From assembly GCA_900553705.1 (NCBI GenBank), contig USEK01000002.1, positions 1 through 33,496 on the forward strand: a DNA stretch of 33,496 nt, given 5' to 3'. The notes under the pieces were generated by a model. The model worked only from the letters and a program-made list of their open reading frames with translations, had not been told where the DNA came from and ran no database searches. The stretch is from an uncultured Collinsella sp. (lineage in GTDB: Bacteria > Actinomycetota > Coriobacteriia > Coriobacteriales > Coriobacteriaceae). A program made the translations under genes and the position numbers. Within the stretch, counting starts at the first letter, position 1, and every line of letters begins with the position of its first letter. Shown piece after piece: positions 9,619 to 18,362 of the stretch.

Positions 9619-10072
9619 CTGGTCTCCTTTCTTCCGAGATGCTGAGGTGCCGAGGACGCCCCCCGGCAGCATGGGAAAACGTATCAAACGGGGATGTTCG
9701 GTACATTCCGCACAATGGGGCCACCCGTTACCAAGGGGCCAACTGGTAGTAACCAGATAGCCACCTACTAGGTCATATCAATATATGGGAGCACTTGCGC
9801 AACCAAGTTCGGAAGTCCACCAGCGGCAGTAAAATGAGCGTCAGCGGCAAGGTGGGCTTAATAAGCCATACCAATTGGTTCTTCAGTCAAATACCAATCT
9901 AGCAAAAATGTACTGTTTATCTGGTATTACACAGACCATACCTTTCCCTCGGGAACTGGGCTTCGCGAAGTTTCCCGAGAGAAAAGCTCGACCGCCGCCC
10001 TGCGACCTACCGGAGATTGCTATGACGTACGTTGGCTGATTTGGTTTGGAATGAGAGGTTGACGGAGGATGG
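9619..10072. other. Non-coding leader region upstream of the GH31 gene
   Basis: About 450 bases without a supportable gene. It must hold the GH31 promoter on the minus strand. A TTGACT (9885-9890) is visible, but no good -10 lies at normal spacing. A perfect palindrome ACCAATTGGT (9870-9879) and a nearby second ATACCAAT (9891-9898) could be repressor half-sites. The 103-codon minus-strand open frame across 9883-10194 runs through the repeat element and is not considered a gene. Confidence 0.5.
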
Positions 10073-10275
10073 TGGACAGTTAGTTCAGATTTGTATTTTT
10101 TGGCCGGGTCCTTACGTGCAAACGTATCGTTTTGAAGCCGTTTTAGACCCAATAACGCCCTTTTCTCATTCCTGACTGCGCATCCTTGTCGCATCAGACC
10201 GCCAAGAACGACTCATTTGAGCTCAAATCGGCCTTTTCCACCCTCACAAAAATACAAATCTGAACTAACTGTCCA
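10073..10275. repeat. MITE-like element with 28-bp terminal inverted repeats
   Basis: Bases 10073-10100 and 10248-10275 are perfect inverted copies: TGGACAGTTAGTTCAGATTT followed by GTATTTTT, and its complement. They enclose 147 bp without a credible gene. The size (203 bp), perfect ends and location in a non-coding gap look like a miniature inverted-repeat transposable element or a similar dispersed repeat. No obvious target-site duplication is visible. Whether other copies exist in the genome cannot be seen here. Confidence 0.7.
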
Positions 10276-10296
10276 GCGGCACTCTCAGCCAGCCAC

Positions 10297-10334
10297 AAAA
10301 AGGTCCTCCGGTGAATGCAATTCACCGGAGGACC
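10297..10334 (-). terminator. Rho-independent terminator, probably of carAB
   Basis: A perfect 15-bp stem (GGTCCTCCGGTGAAT with ATTCACCGGAGGACC, 3-nt loop) is followed on the minus strand by TTTTTG. It lies 200 bp beyond the carB stop codon. A weaker 6-bp hairpin GTGGGC-TCT-GCCCAC sits next to it at 10346-10360. Confidence 0.85.
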
Positions 10335-10433
10335 CCATACAAAACGTGGGCTCTGCCCACACTCACTTTTTATTCAGCCCTAGTCATCGCGCAAAGCCCC
10401 TTCGGCAGCACACGGTGCAACCGAGTCACCGTA

Positions 10434-10521
10434 GGCCGGGGCGGAGGGGCTGAGTTTCCCCCTTCGCTCCGGCTGCAAGCAGAGTCGCTCAGTGAGAAAC
10501 TCAGCCCCCTCCGCCCCGGCC
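10434..10521. other. Long GC-rich hairpin in the carB 3' region
   Basis: About 25 bp of inverted repeat (left arm 10434-10458, right arm 10496-10521, one bulged base, 37-nt loop) lies 13 bases after the carB stop codon. The arms begin GGCCGGGGCGGAGG and end CTCCGCCCCGGCC. No U-tract follows on either strand, so it is not a classical terminator. It could protect the carB mRNA 3' end or be a repeat. Confidence 0.7.
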
Positions 10522-10533
10522 GGCCAGCTCAAT

Positions 10534-13500
10534 CTACACCGTGTACTGCGGCAGGTCCTGCAGGGCGATGACGTCCATGCCCATGTCGTTGGCGCTGCCG
10601 TGACCCTGCTGGTCCTCGCGCACCGCCTCGATGGCACTCACATACGTGTTGGCGGCAGACATCGCGGTCACGCAGGTCACACCGCGTCGCACCGCCTCGG
10701 TGCGCAGCAGATAGCCGTCGCCGCGCGAGCCCGGACCGTACGGCGTGTTGATGATCACCGCGATCTTGCCATCGGCGATGAGGTCGCCGATGTTGGGGCG
10801 CTCGCCGTCGTGCGGGCCGCTAATCTTCTCCACGATCTCGCACGTCACGTTGCCTCCACGCAGCACGCGCGCCGTACCCTCGGTGGAGCAGATGTCAAAG
10901 CCCAGGTAACGCAGGATACGCGCGACCGAAAGGATGTGGCGCTTGTCGCGGTCGCACACGCTGATGAATACCTTGCCGGCGCTCGGGTCGGGCAGCCTGT
11001 AGTCGATCGCCAGCTGCGTCTTGGCGTATGCCTCGGGATAGCTCTTAGCGATACCCATGACCTCGCCCGTCGACTTCATCTCGGGCCCCAGGATGACGTC
11101 GGCGCCCGGGAAACGACCCCAGGGCATAACGGCTTCCTTCATGCAGAACCAGTCCAGCTGACGTTCGTCGCTCGGCAGGCCCAAGCTCGCGATGGAATCG
11201 CCTGCCATGATGCGCGCCGCGCATTTGGCCAGCGGCACGCCGGTGGCCTTGGAGATAAACGGCACGGTACGGCTGGCGCGCGGGTTGGCCTCGATCACGT
11301 AAACGGTCTCGCCCTTAATGGCGTACTGCACGTTGACCAGACCGCGCACGCCCAGCGCCATCGCGATGCGGCGCGTGGTCTCGCGGAGCTTCGCCTGCAG
11401 GCTCTCGCTAAAGCTGAACGGCGGGATGCAGGTCGCGGAGTCGCCGGAGTGAATACCGGCTTCCTCGATATGCTCCAGGATGCCGCCGATGTATACCTCT
11501 TCGCCATCGCACAGGGCGTCGACGTCGGACTCGATCGCACCCTCCAGGAAGCGGTCCAGGTACACCGGGTAGTCGGGGCTAATGCGCGCAGCCTCGGCCA
11601 TGTAATCGCGCAGATGCTCGGCATCGTAGGCGATCATCATGCCGCGGCCGCCCAGCACATAGCTCGGGCGCACCAGCAGCGGATAGCCGATGTGCGCGGC
11701 CACGGCCTCGGCCTCCTCAAACGAGGTGGCCTGGCCCGCCGGCGGGTACATGATGCCCAGCTTGTCGAGCAGAGCGGCGAAGCGCTCGCGGTCCTCGGCA
11801 AAGTCGATGGCATCGGGCTTGGTGCCCATAATGTTCACGCCGCTCTCCTCGAGCATGCGCGCCAGCTTAAGCGGGGTCTGGCCACCGAGCGTCACCACGA
11901 CGCCGTCGGGGCGCTCGACATCGATAACGTCCATGACGTCCTCGTAGGTGAGCGGCTCAAAGTACAAGCGGTCCGAGGTGTCGTAGTCAGTCGAAACGGT
12001 CTCGGGGTTGCAGTTGACTATGATGGTCTCGAAGCCGCGAGCCGCCAGTGCGTAGCTCGCGTGCACGCAGCAGTAATCGAACTCGATACCTTGGCCAATG
12101 CGGTTGGGGCCGGCGCCCAGGATCATCGCCTTGGGCTTGTCCGCCGGCGTGGTCTCGTCGGGAGCCACGCACTTCTTGGCATCCGGGCTCGTGCGGTAGA
12201 TGTTCTCGTACGTCTTGTAGTGGTACTCCGTGGCGCTCGAAAACTCCGCAGCGCAGGTATCGACCGTCTTCATGCTGGGAACCACGCCCAGACCCTTGCG
12301 ATAGGCGCGCACAAAGCGCTCGTCCGAGCCGGTCAGCGCGGCAATCTCGGCGTCGCTCGTGCCGTACTGCTTGAGCAGGCGCATCGCGTCGGCGTCGATA
12401 TCCTCCACACGCAGGCCGCGGATGCTCTCCTGGACCTGCACCATGTCGTTGATGCGGTTGAGATACCACGGGTCGATGCCGCAAATGGCATGGATACGCG
12501 CAACGTCCCAGCTGCGGCGCAGGGCCTCGACCACAAAGAAGATGCGATGCTCGGTCGGGGTTGCCACGGCCTGAGCGAGCTCATCGTCGCTCAGCTTGTC
12601 GGCACCTTCCTTGCCACCGGCACAAATGCCCTGATGCCCGTCCTCCAGTGAGCGCATGGCCTTGCCGAAGGCCTCCTCAAAGGTGCGGCCGATCGCCATA
12701 ATCTCGCCCACGGCCTTCATGCGCGTGGTGAGCGTGGGGTCGGTGCCCTTGAACTTCTCAAAGGCAAAGCGCGGCACCTTGACCACACAGTAGTCGATCG
12801 TGGGCTCAAAGCAGGCGGGCGTAGCCTTGGTGATGTCGTTGACGATCTCGTCGAGCGTATAGCCCACGGCCAGACGCGCGGCGGCCTTGGCAATGGGGAA
12901 ACCCGTGGCCTTGGAGGCCAGCGCGGACGAGCGGCTCACGCGCGGGTTCATCTCGATGACGATCAGGCGGCCGGTGTTGGGGTTCACGGCAAACTGCACG
13001 TTGGAGCCACCGGTCTCGACGCCGATCTTCTCAAGAATGGCGAGCGAGGCCACGCGCATGCGCTGATACTCAAGGTCGGAGAGCGTCTGCGCCGGCGCCA
13101 CGGTGATGGAGTCGCCGGTATGCACGCCCATGGGGTCGAGGTTCTCGATGGAGCACACGATGATGCCGTTGCCGGCGTGGTCACGCATGACCTCCATCTC
13201 ATACTCTTTCCAGCCCTCGATAGACTCCTCGACCAGCACCTCGTGGGCGGGCGAGAGCTCGAGGCCCTGGCTCACGATGGAGACGAGCTCCTCGTGGGTG
13301 TGAGCGATGCCGCCGCCGGCGCCGCCGAGGGTAAAGCTCGGGCGCAGTACGCAGGGATAGCCCACGCGCTCGGCGATAGTCTCGGCGTCGGCCACGCTGT
13401 AGGCATAGCCCGAGCGCGCGACCTCCAGGCCAATCTCGGCCATGGCCTCGTTAAAGAGTTTGCGGTCCTCGCCGCGCTCGATAGCGGCCAGGTCGCAGCC

Positions 13501-13848
13501 GATCATCTCGACGCCGTACTTGTCGAGCGTGCCGTCCTTTGCCAGCTCGACGGCGGCGTTCAGACCGGTCTGGCCGCCCAGCGTGGGCAGCAGCGCGTCC
13601 GGGCGCTCTTTCTTGATCACGCGCTCGATAAACTCGGCGGTGATAGGCTCAACATAGGTGCGGTCGGCCAAGCCCGGGTCGGTCATGATGGTCGCCGGAT
13701 TGGAGTTGACCAGGATGACCTCAAAGCCATCCTCCTTGAGCACCTTGCAGGCCTGGGCGCCGGAGTAGTCGAACTCGCAGGCCTGGCCAATAACGATGGG
13801 GCCCGAACCAATAACGAGGATGCGCTTGATGTCAGTACGTTTAGGCAT
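10534..13848 (-). CDS. carB: Carbamoyl-phosphate synthase large subunit
   Basis: CarB makes carbamoyl phosphate from bicarbonate, ammonia delivered by CarA, and two ATP, feeding both pyrimidine and arginine synthesis. The 1104-aa protein has the two homologous ATP-grasp halves. The first begins RILVIGSGPIVIGQACEFDY and carries FTLGGAGGGIAH. The second contains ILGAGPNRIGQGIEFDY and YVLGGRGMMIAYD. A C-terminal MGS-like allosteric domain (KVFISVCDRDKRH onward) follows. The start MPKRTDIKR at 13846-13848 is supported by AGGAGAAC 4 bases upstream and by family length; the open frame extends 46 codons further upstream into carA without reason. Only one base separates the carA stop from the carB start, so translation is probably coupled. 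Confidence 0.97.
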   Translation of the reverse strand: MPKRTDIKRILVIGSGPIVIGQACEFDYSGAQACKVLKEDGFEVILVNSNPATIMTDPGLADRTYVEPITAEFIERVIKKERPDALLPTLGGQTGLNAAVELAKDGTLDKYGVEMIGCDLAAIERGEDRKLFNEAMAEIGLEVARSGYAYSVADAETIAERVGYPCVLRPSFTLGGAGGGIAHTHEELVSIVSQGLELSPAHEVLVEESIEGWKEYEMEVMRDHAGNGIIVCSIENLDPMGVHTGDSITVAPAQTLSDLEYQRMRVASLAILEKIGVETGGSNVQFAVNPNTGRLIVIEMNPRVSRSSALASKATGFPIAKAAARLAVGYTLDEIVNDITKATPACFEPTIDYCVVKVPRFAFEKFKGTDPTLTTRMKAVGEIMAIGRTFEEAFGKAMRSLEDGHQGICAGGKEGADKLSDDELAQAVATPTEHRIFFVVEALRRSWDVARIHAICGIDPWYLNRINDMVQVQESIRGLRVEDIDADAMRLLKQYGTSDAEIAALTGSDERFVRAYRKGLGVVPSMKTVDTCAAEFSSATEYHYKTYENIYRTSPDAKKCVAPDETTPADKPKAMILGAGPNRIGQGIEFDYCCVHASYALAARGFETIIVNCNPETVSTDYDTSDRLYFEPLTYEDVMDVIDVERPDGVVVTLGGQTPLKLARMLEESGVNIMGTKPDAIDFAEDRERFAALLDKLGIMYPPAGQATSFEEAEAVAAHIGYPLLVRPSYVLGGRGMMIAYDAEHLRDYMAEAARISPDYPVYLDRFLEGAIESDVDALCDGEEVYIGGILEHIEEAGIHSGDSATCIPPFSFSESLQAKLRETTRRIAMALGVRGLVNVQYAIKGETVYVIEANPRASRTVPFISKATGVPLAKCAARIMAGDSIASLGLPSDERQLDWFCMKEAVMPWGRFPGADVILGPEMKSTGEVMGIAKSYPEAYAKTQLAIDYRLPDPSAGKVFISVCDRDKRHILSVARILRYLGFDICSTEGTARVLRGGNVTCEIVEKISGPHDGERPNIGDLIADGKIAVIINTPYGPGSRGDGYLLRTEAVRRGVTCVTAMSAANTYVSAIEAVREDQQGHGSANDMGMDVIALQDLPQYTV

Positions 13849-13849
13849 G

Positions 13850-15289
13850 TTAGTTCTCCTCGGTCGCAGCGTTCTCGGACTCGGCGAAATTCCAGCCGGC
13901 GAGGCGGTCCTTCGCGGTGTCGATGTCCAGGTAGTTCTCCTCGCCGTCCATGAGTCGCGTAAAGGCGGTAAAGAGATAGTGGGCATCGGTGGGGCCGGGC
14001 GAAGCCTCGGGGTGGTACTGGACCGAGAAACACGGGGCGTCGAGCAGCTGGATGCCCTCGGCGGTGCCGTCGTTGAGGTTCACATGTGTCAGGCGAATGC
14101 GACCAAAGCGCTCGTTCATCACGACCGGCGCGACGCCGCGACGCACCCAGGCGCGCAGGTCGCCATCGGCCGCATGCTCGGTTTCGCCGCCGGAAAGCTC
14201 CGGAATCAGTTTGCCCAGACTGGGGAACAGCAGGCCAAAGCCGTGGTTTTGCGCGGTGATCTCCACGCGACGGCTCACCAGATTCATAACCGGCTGGTTA
14301 CCGCCACGGTGACCGAATTTAAGCTTTTCCATTTGGGCGCCGCAGGCCAAGCTGATCATCTGGTGACCCAGGCAAATACCAAAGACCGGCACCTTGCCGA
14401 TCAGCTGCTGCACCTGCTCGTAGGTCTCCACCACGGCATCGGGGTCGCCGGGGCCGTTGGACAAAAAGACGCCATCAGGATTCATGTCGAGCACCTCACT
14501 CGCGGGCGTATCCCACGGCACGACGGTGAGGTCGCAGCCGGCACGGACCAGGCCCTCCAGAATACCGCGCTTCACACCGCAGTCGTAGGCGACCACGTTG
14601 TGACGGGCAGGAGCGGCAGCCACAAGCGCAAAGCCATGCGTGGCAGGCAGGTCGGCGGCCACAAACTCGTGAGGCGCGGGACAGCTCACGGTCTTGACCA
14701 GGTTCTCGCCCACCAGCGTGGGCGCTGCGTCCAGACGCTCGGCGAGCTCGTCGACGTCGAAGATCTCTGTCGAGATAATGCCCATCTTGGAACCATTGTC
14801 GCGCAGATGGCGCACCAGAGCGCGGGTGTCGACACCCTCGATAGCGACGATGCCGTGAGCGCGCAGGTACTCCGGCACGCTGACGGCCGAGCGCCAGTTA
14901 GAAGGCGTGGCGCACATGTCGCGAACGATCATGCCGCGCATAGCCGGAGCGCTCGCAGAGCGCACGGCGTCGCCGGGGAAGGCCGACTGGACATCGGTCT
15001 CGTCGATACCGTAATTGCCGATCTGCGGATAGGTCATGGTTACAATTTGGCCGGCATAACTCGGGTCGGTCATGACCTCAAAGTAGCCCTCAAGCGAGGT
15101 GTTGAAGCAGACTTCGCCGGTCGCGGTGCCCTCGGCGCCGCATGCACGTCCATAAAAAATGGTCCCATCCTCAAGATACAGGATACAGGGACCGCAGGCG
15201 CCCTTGCTGGTTTTGGCCAGCATACGCTGGCAAAGCTCGCTGGGCGCGAAGGTGCGGGCGGCAGCGCCCGCGGTATGGTTGTTCGCCAT
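13850..15289 (-). CDS. carA: Carbamoyl-phosphate synthase small (glutaminase) subunit
   Basis: CarA hydrolyses glutamine and channels ammonia to CarB. The 479-aa protein has the CarA N-terminal domain (LEDGTIFYGRACGAEG, GEVCFNTSLEGYFEVMTDPS) and a class I glutamine amidotransferase domain with FLSNGPGDP, the nucleophile Cys in FGICLGHQ and the catalytic His-Glu in YHPEASPGP. It is about 100 residues longer than typical CarA. The surplus is an Ala/Thr-rich N-terminal extension, an insertion between NHGFGL and the C-terminal catalytic residues (around SGGETEHAADGDLRAWVRRG), and a C-terminal tail. The start at 15287-15289 (MANNH) is set by GGAAGGAG 4 bases upstream; an in-frame ATG 7 codons earlier would lie inside the regulatory hairpin. 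Expression is probably controlled by the PyrR-type hairpin directly upstream. Confidence 0.97.
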   Translation of the reverse strand: MANNHTAGAAARTFAPSELCQRMLAKTSKGACGPCILYLEDGTIFYGRACGAEGTATGEVCFNTSLEGYFEVMTDPSYAGQIVTMTYPQIGNYGIDETDVQSAFPGDAVRSASAPAMRGMIVRDMCATPSNWRSAVSVPEYLRAHGIVAIEGVDTRALVRHLRDNGSKMGIISTEIFDVDELAERLDAAPTLVGENLVKTVSCPAPHEFVAADLPATHGFALVAAAPARHNVVAYDCGVKRGILEGLVRAGCDLTVVPWDTPASEVLDMNPDGVFLSNGPGDPDAVVETYEQVQQLIGKVPVFGICLGHQMISLACGAQMEKLKFGHRGGNQPVMNLVSRRVEITAQNHGFGLLFPSLGKLIPELSGGETEHAADGDLRAWVRRGVAPVVMNERFGRIRLTHVNLNDGTAEGIQLLDAPCFSVQYHPEASPGPTDAHYLFTAFTRLMDGEENYLDIDTAKDRLAGWNFAESENAATEEN

Positions 15290-15295
15290 AATTCT

Positions 15296-15326
15296 CCTTC
15301 CCGGTCTCACAGGACCGGCTTAAAGG
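15296..15326 (-). promoter_or_regulatory. PyrR-binding-type RNA hairpin covering the carA Shine-Dalgarno
   Basis: On the minus strand the mRNA reads CCTTTAAGCCGGTC, CTGTGA, GACCGGGAAGG. CCGGTC pairs with GACCGG around the loop CTGTGA, and the outer CCTT pairs with the AAGG that belongs to the carA ribosome-binding site. The loop GTCCTGTGAGACC resembles the PyrR-recognised loop of bacterial pyr leaders. In mycobacteria PyrR represses pyr translation through a hairpin of this layout. Pyrimidine-dependent translational repression of carAB is therefore the likely mechanism; the PyrR protein itself is not in the window. Confidence 0.75.
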
Positions 15327-15406
15327 TGTGTAGTTAGGCCTCGCGGTATTGTAACCGCAAGCATGCCTCATGGCGTTAATTTCATCGAAATGTTTACGAA
15401 ATGATA

Positions 15407-15428
15407 ATTATGACTTTCTATGCATAAT
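15407..15428 (-). promoter_or_regulatory. AT-rich imperfect palindrome upstream of carA (candidate operator)
   Basis: ATTATG-N10-CATAAT, with TGCAT in the right half, sits about 120 bases upstream of the carA start in an AT-rich stretch that also has two CGAAATG copies. It resembles an ArgR box in composition and size only. A second small palindrome, GCGGT-N6-ACCGC (15343-15358), lies nearer the gene around a TACAAT hexamer. Confidence 0.3.
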
Positions 15429-15450
15429 GATTTTTTAATCCCCGTCCCGG

Positions 15451-15490
15451 AAAAATCATCCCGCGGGGCTTGTGGCTCACGCGGGATGAT
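15451..15490 (-). terminator. Rho-independent terminator of the ABC exporter unit
   Basis: On the minus strand ATCATCCCGCG pairs with CGCGGGATGAT (11 bp, 14-nt loop) and is followed by TTTT. It lies 7 bases after the stop codon of the membrane-protein gene. Confidence 0.9.
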
Positions 15491-15496
15491 GGCGTC

Positions 15497-16462
15497 TTAT
15501 TTTATCTTGTCCTGCTCCAGCAGTTCGGACGGTGTGCGATCGGGCTTGCCGCCGCGGAAAATCTCGCGGCCATGCAGACGATGCTCCAGGTCACGTTCGG
15601 CCTTTTCCTCGTCAATCTTGGTCTGGCTCACCACCGGGTCCTCAATCAACGACGACACCGAGTTCACCTGCTTCTGAATGCGCTCGGCGATGGTGTCATC
15701 CATACTCACGATGCGCATCTTCCAGTCGATACTCGTAGCGTTGGATGAGCTCTTGGTCCACACGAACGTCAGGATGGCGCTCTGGTGGCCCTGGGCGGGA
15801 AACATGCCAAAGAAGGAATCGTGCTGAATGTTGCTATCCTCGTCGATATAGGCGTGAACGTTATACACCACGCGGTCGATCTTATCGTTGAGCAACGCGT
15901 TGGTCGCAAGCGCCGCGGCCTGAATCTGCCCGTTGGACAGCAGCTCGAGCTCGTTGGCAGACGATGTGTCCAACACCGTCACCTCGACCGTGCCCGTACG
16001 CTCATCGGCTTCATCGACGGTAAAGTCGAGCGGGAACTGCGTAAAGCCGTTGCCCCACTCAAGGCCGCCCTTCAGCGCCGTCGAAACGGTATCGACCGAA
16101 ACGCTCTCGGACAGGTTGGCGGTGTTCAGGCGACGCATCACGCCGTAGCCAATCTGCATGCCCACGATCAGCACCAAAATACCAATGACCACGGCCATCG
16201 CGGTCTTCGTAATGGTATGACTCACCTGCGAACCCGAAGGATCATCCTCGGACAGCGGGTCGATATGTTTTGCCTGGCTCGCGCGGTCCTCGCTGCGCAG
16301 CTGCGCTAGCGCCGCTTTGTCACCGCGCTTGGCCGCAGCCTCCTTCTCACGCATGCGCTCGGTTCGCTTTTTGGCAAGCGTGGGATCCAAGACACCGGAT
16401 GCATCGATTTCGGAGAATAACTCCGTCACTTCTTCCGGAGTCAAAGGGTTCTTGTCAGCCAT
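15497..16462 (-). CDS. Single-pass membrane protein of unknown function
   Basis: A 321-aa protein not assigned to a known family. Residues 1-85 are charged and cytoplasmic-like, rich in Glu/Lys/Arg with a probable helix KKRTERMREKEAAAKRGDKAA cut by acidic stretches. One membrane segment spans about 86-106, followed by a roughly 200-residue extracytoplasmic domain. The C-terminus is charged and probably helical (DEEKAERDLEHRL). The outer domain contains VEVTVLDTSSANELELLSNG and NVHAYIDEDSNIQHDSFFG, suggesting a mixed alpha/beta fold. It follows the ABC exporter gene by 19 bp on the same strand and shares its terminator, so a linked role in export or envelope is possible but unproven. The ATG is preceded by AGGAAG at short spacing. 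Confidence 0.85.
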   Translation of the reverse strand: MADKNPLTPEEVTELFSEIDASGVLDPTLAKKRTERMREKEAAAKRGDKAALAQLRSEDRASQAKHIDPLSEDDPSGSQVSHTITKTAMAVVIGILVLIVGMQIGYGVMRRLNTANLSESVSVDTVSTALKGGLEWGNGFTQFPLDFTVDEADERTGTVEVTVLDTSSANELELLSNGQIQAAALATNALLNDKIDRVVYNVHAYIDEDSNIQHDSFFGMFPAQGHQSAILTFVWTKSSSNATSIDWKMRIVSMDDTIAERIQKQVNSVSSLIEDPVVSQTKIDEEKAERDLEHRLHGREIFRGGKPDRTPSELLEQDKIK

Positions 16463-16481
16463 AAACTTCCTGTCATATCAA

Positions 16482-18254
16482 TCAGTCGAGCTCGTGCGCA
16501 CGCGCACCTTCGAACTGCATTCGATAGTAACGGGCATAGGTGCCGCCACGGGCGAGAAGCTGTTCATGCGTGCCACGTTCCACAACGCGACCATGCTCAA
16601 CGGTCGCAATCTCATCGGCGTGTTTAATGGTCGAGAGACGGTGGGCGATGATGATTGTGGTACGGCCGCGTGCCAGCTCTTCGAGCGACTCCTGGACCGC
16701 CTCCTCGCTCTCGTTATCCAAAGCACTCGTCGCCTCGTCCAAGATCAAGATTTTGGGATTCTTGAGAAACACACGCGCGATGGCAACGCGCTGTTTCTGT
16801 CCGCCCGAAAGACGGCTGCCGCGCTCGCCCACGACCGTGTCATAGCCCTGTGGAAGCGACTCGATAAAGGCATCGATGTTGGCGCGACGGGCGGCCTCGG
16901 CGATCTCTCCTGCCGTAGCGCCCGGCTTGCCGTAGGCGATGTTCTCGCCAATCGTGCCGTCAAACAGATAGACATCCTGCTGCACCAGGCCGATGGCGCG
17001 ACGCAGGCTCTGCTGCGTCACATCGCGCACGTCCTGGCCGTCGATGCTAATGGATCCGGCGGCCACGTCATAAAAGCGCGGCAGCAGCGAACAGGTCGTG
17101 GACTTGCCACCGCCCGAAGGGCCAACCAAAGCGATGGTCTGCCCGGGCTTGATGGACAGGTCCATATGGTCGATAACGGGACGCTCGTCGGCATCGCCCT
17201 CGCCCAGCTCAACATCCTCGTAGTTAAAGCACACGTCGTGATACTCCACGGCGCCGGCAGTCACCTGCAGATCCGTAGCGCCCGGCTTGTCCTGGATATC
17301 CGGCGCGGTCGAGAGCACCTCGTCCATACGCTTAAAGCCGGCGATAGCCTTCTGATACGTTTCGGCCGAATTGACGAGTGTCTCGAGCGGCGTGCAGAAC
17401 AGCGAAATATAGAGTGCAAAGGTCGCCATATCGACCGCCTGCAGCTGCCCCTGGGCGACCAGCCAGCCGCCCAGCAGCACCACGATCACATAGAGCACAC
17501 CCGAAAGCAGGCCATACGTCGCGGTATAGACGCCCATGGCGTGATACATGTTCTCCTTGGACGAAAGATAGCGATTGTTTGAGGCGCGGAACTTGAAGCG
17601 TTCGGTCTCCTCATTGGCAAAGCTCTTGACCACGCGCATGCCCGCCAGCGAATCCTGCAGCTGCGCATTGATGCCGCTGATCTTTTTGCGGTTGTCGCTA
17701 AAGACCTCGCGCATGCGCATGTTCTGCCAAAACATGATGGCCGAAAACGCCGCCGTCACCACGGCCATGGCGAGCGCCAGCACCGGGGCGATGGTAAAGA
17801 GGATCACAAACGAGCCGATAATCTCGATGCCGCAGATGATGATCCACTCGGGCACGTGATGCGCCGCCTCGCAGATATCGAACAGGTCGTTGACCACGCG
17901 GCTCATCATGTCGCCCGAGCTGTTGCGGTCGAAGTACGCAAAGCTGAAGCGCTCATACTGGTCGAACAGGTCCTCGCGCATCTTGGACTCCATGCGCGCG
18001 CCCATCACGTGACCCCAATAGCTCACAAAGTAGCGGCAGGCGCAGCGGATGGCATACATCAGCACCAGTCCCACCGCAATCATACCGAGCGCCTGCATAA
18101 TGGCAGCCTGACCCTGGGTAAACAACCCGCCGGTCAGATTGCGCAGAATAATAGGAAACGCAAGGTCAATGGCAGCAAGCACCAGAGCACAAACAGTATC
18201 GGCAACAAAAAGCCCCGTCTGGGGCTCGTAATACGAGAGAAACCTTTTAAACAT
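16482..18254 (-). CDS. ABC exporter half-transporter (permease fused to ATPase)
   Basis: A 590-aa MsbA/BmrA-type half-transporter that should work as a dimer exporting lipids, drugs or peptides. The N-terminal ABC type-1 membrane domain (about 15-305, six helices) contains the coupling-helix region around YFDRNSSGDMMSRVVND. The ATPase domain has Walker A GPSGGGKST (378-386), Q-loop VQQD (about 424-427), signature LSGGQKQR (482-489), Walker B ILILDE (502-507) with the catalytic Glu, and H-loop His538 in AHRLS. All catalytic residues are intact. The substrate cannot be told from sequence. A short acidic insertion (ELGEGDADERP) precedes the Walker A strand. It is the first gene of a two-gene unit with the membrane protein downstream. 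Confidence 0.93.
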   Translation of the reverse strand: MFKRFLSYYEPQTGLFVADTVCALVLAAIDLAFPIILRNLTGGLFTQGQAAIMQALGMIAVGLVLMYAIRCACRYFVSYWGHVMGARMESKMREDLFDQYERFSFAYFDRNSSGDMMSRVVNDLFDICEAAHHVPEWIIICGIEIIGSFVILFTIAPVLALAMAVVTAAFSAIMFWQNMRMREVFSDNRKKISGINAQLQDSLAGMRVVKSFANEETERFKFRASNNRYLSSKENMYHAMGVYTATYGLLSGVLYVIVVLLGGWLVAQGQLQAVDMATFALYISLFCTPLETLVNSAETYQKAIAGFKRMDEVLSTAPDIQDKPGATDLQVTAGAVEYHDVCFNYEDVELGEGDADERPVIDHMDLSIKPGQTIALVGPSGGGKSTTCSLLPRFYDVAAGSISIDGQDVRDVTQQSLRRAIGLVQQDVYLFDGTIGENIAYGKPGATAGEIAEAARRANIDAFIESLPQGYDTVVGERGSRLSGGQKQRVAIARVFLKNPKILILDEATSALDNESEEAVQESLEELARGRTTIIIAHRLSTIKHADEIATVEHGRVVERGTHEQLLARGGTYARYYRMQFEGARAHELD

Positions 18255-18362
18255 GCAATCCTCGAAGAGAAATAAATAGCGTGAGAAATCCGGTTGAACC
18301 GGTCAGGCTGAAAACAAAGCGTCCCAACAAGCATAACGCCGATGTTCTGGCAGCGTCAGCGA

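Noticed and set aside
9619..9687. Upstream ATG start for the GH31 protein
   Set aside because: It would place 23 unrelated residues before the signal peptide and over the ribosome-binding site; the GTG at 9616-9618 has AAAGGAG at ideal spacing.
9883..10194. 103-codon minus-strand frame upstream of the GH31 gene
   Set aside because: It runs through one arm of the inverted-repeat element, has no ribosome-binding site and shares its KYKSELTV peptide with the opposite arm, as expected for a repeat artefact.
10492..12651. 719-codon plus-strand open frame opposite carB
   Set aside because: It is fully antisense to carB, has no family-like motifs and arises from high-GC codon bias. The same holds for the long plus-strand frames opposite the GH31, purD and purA genes.
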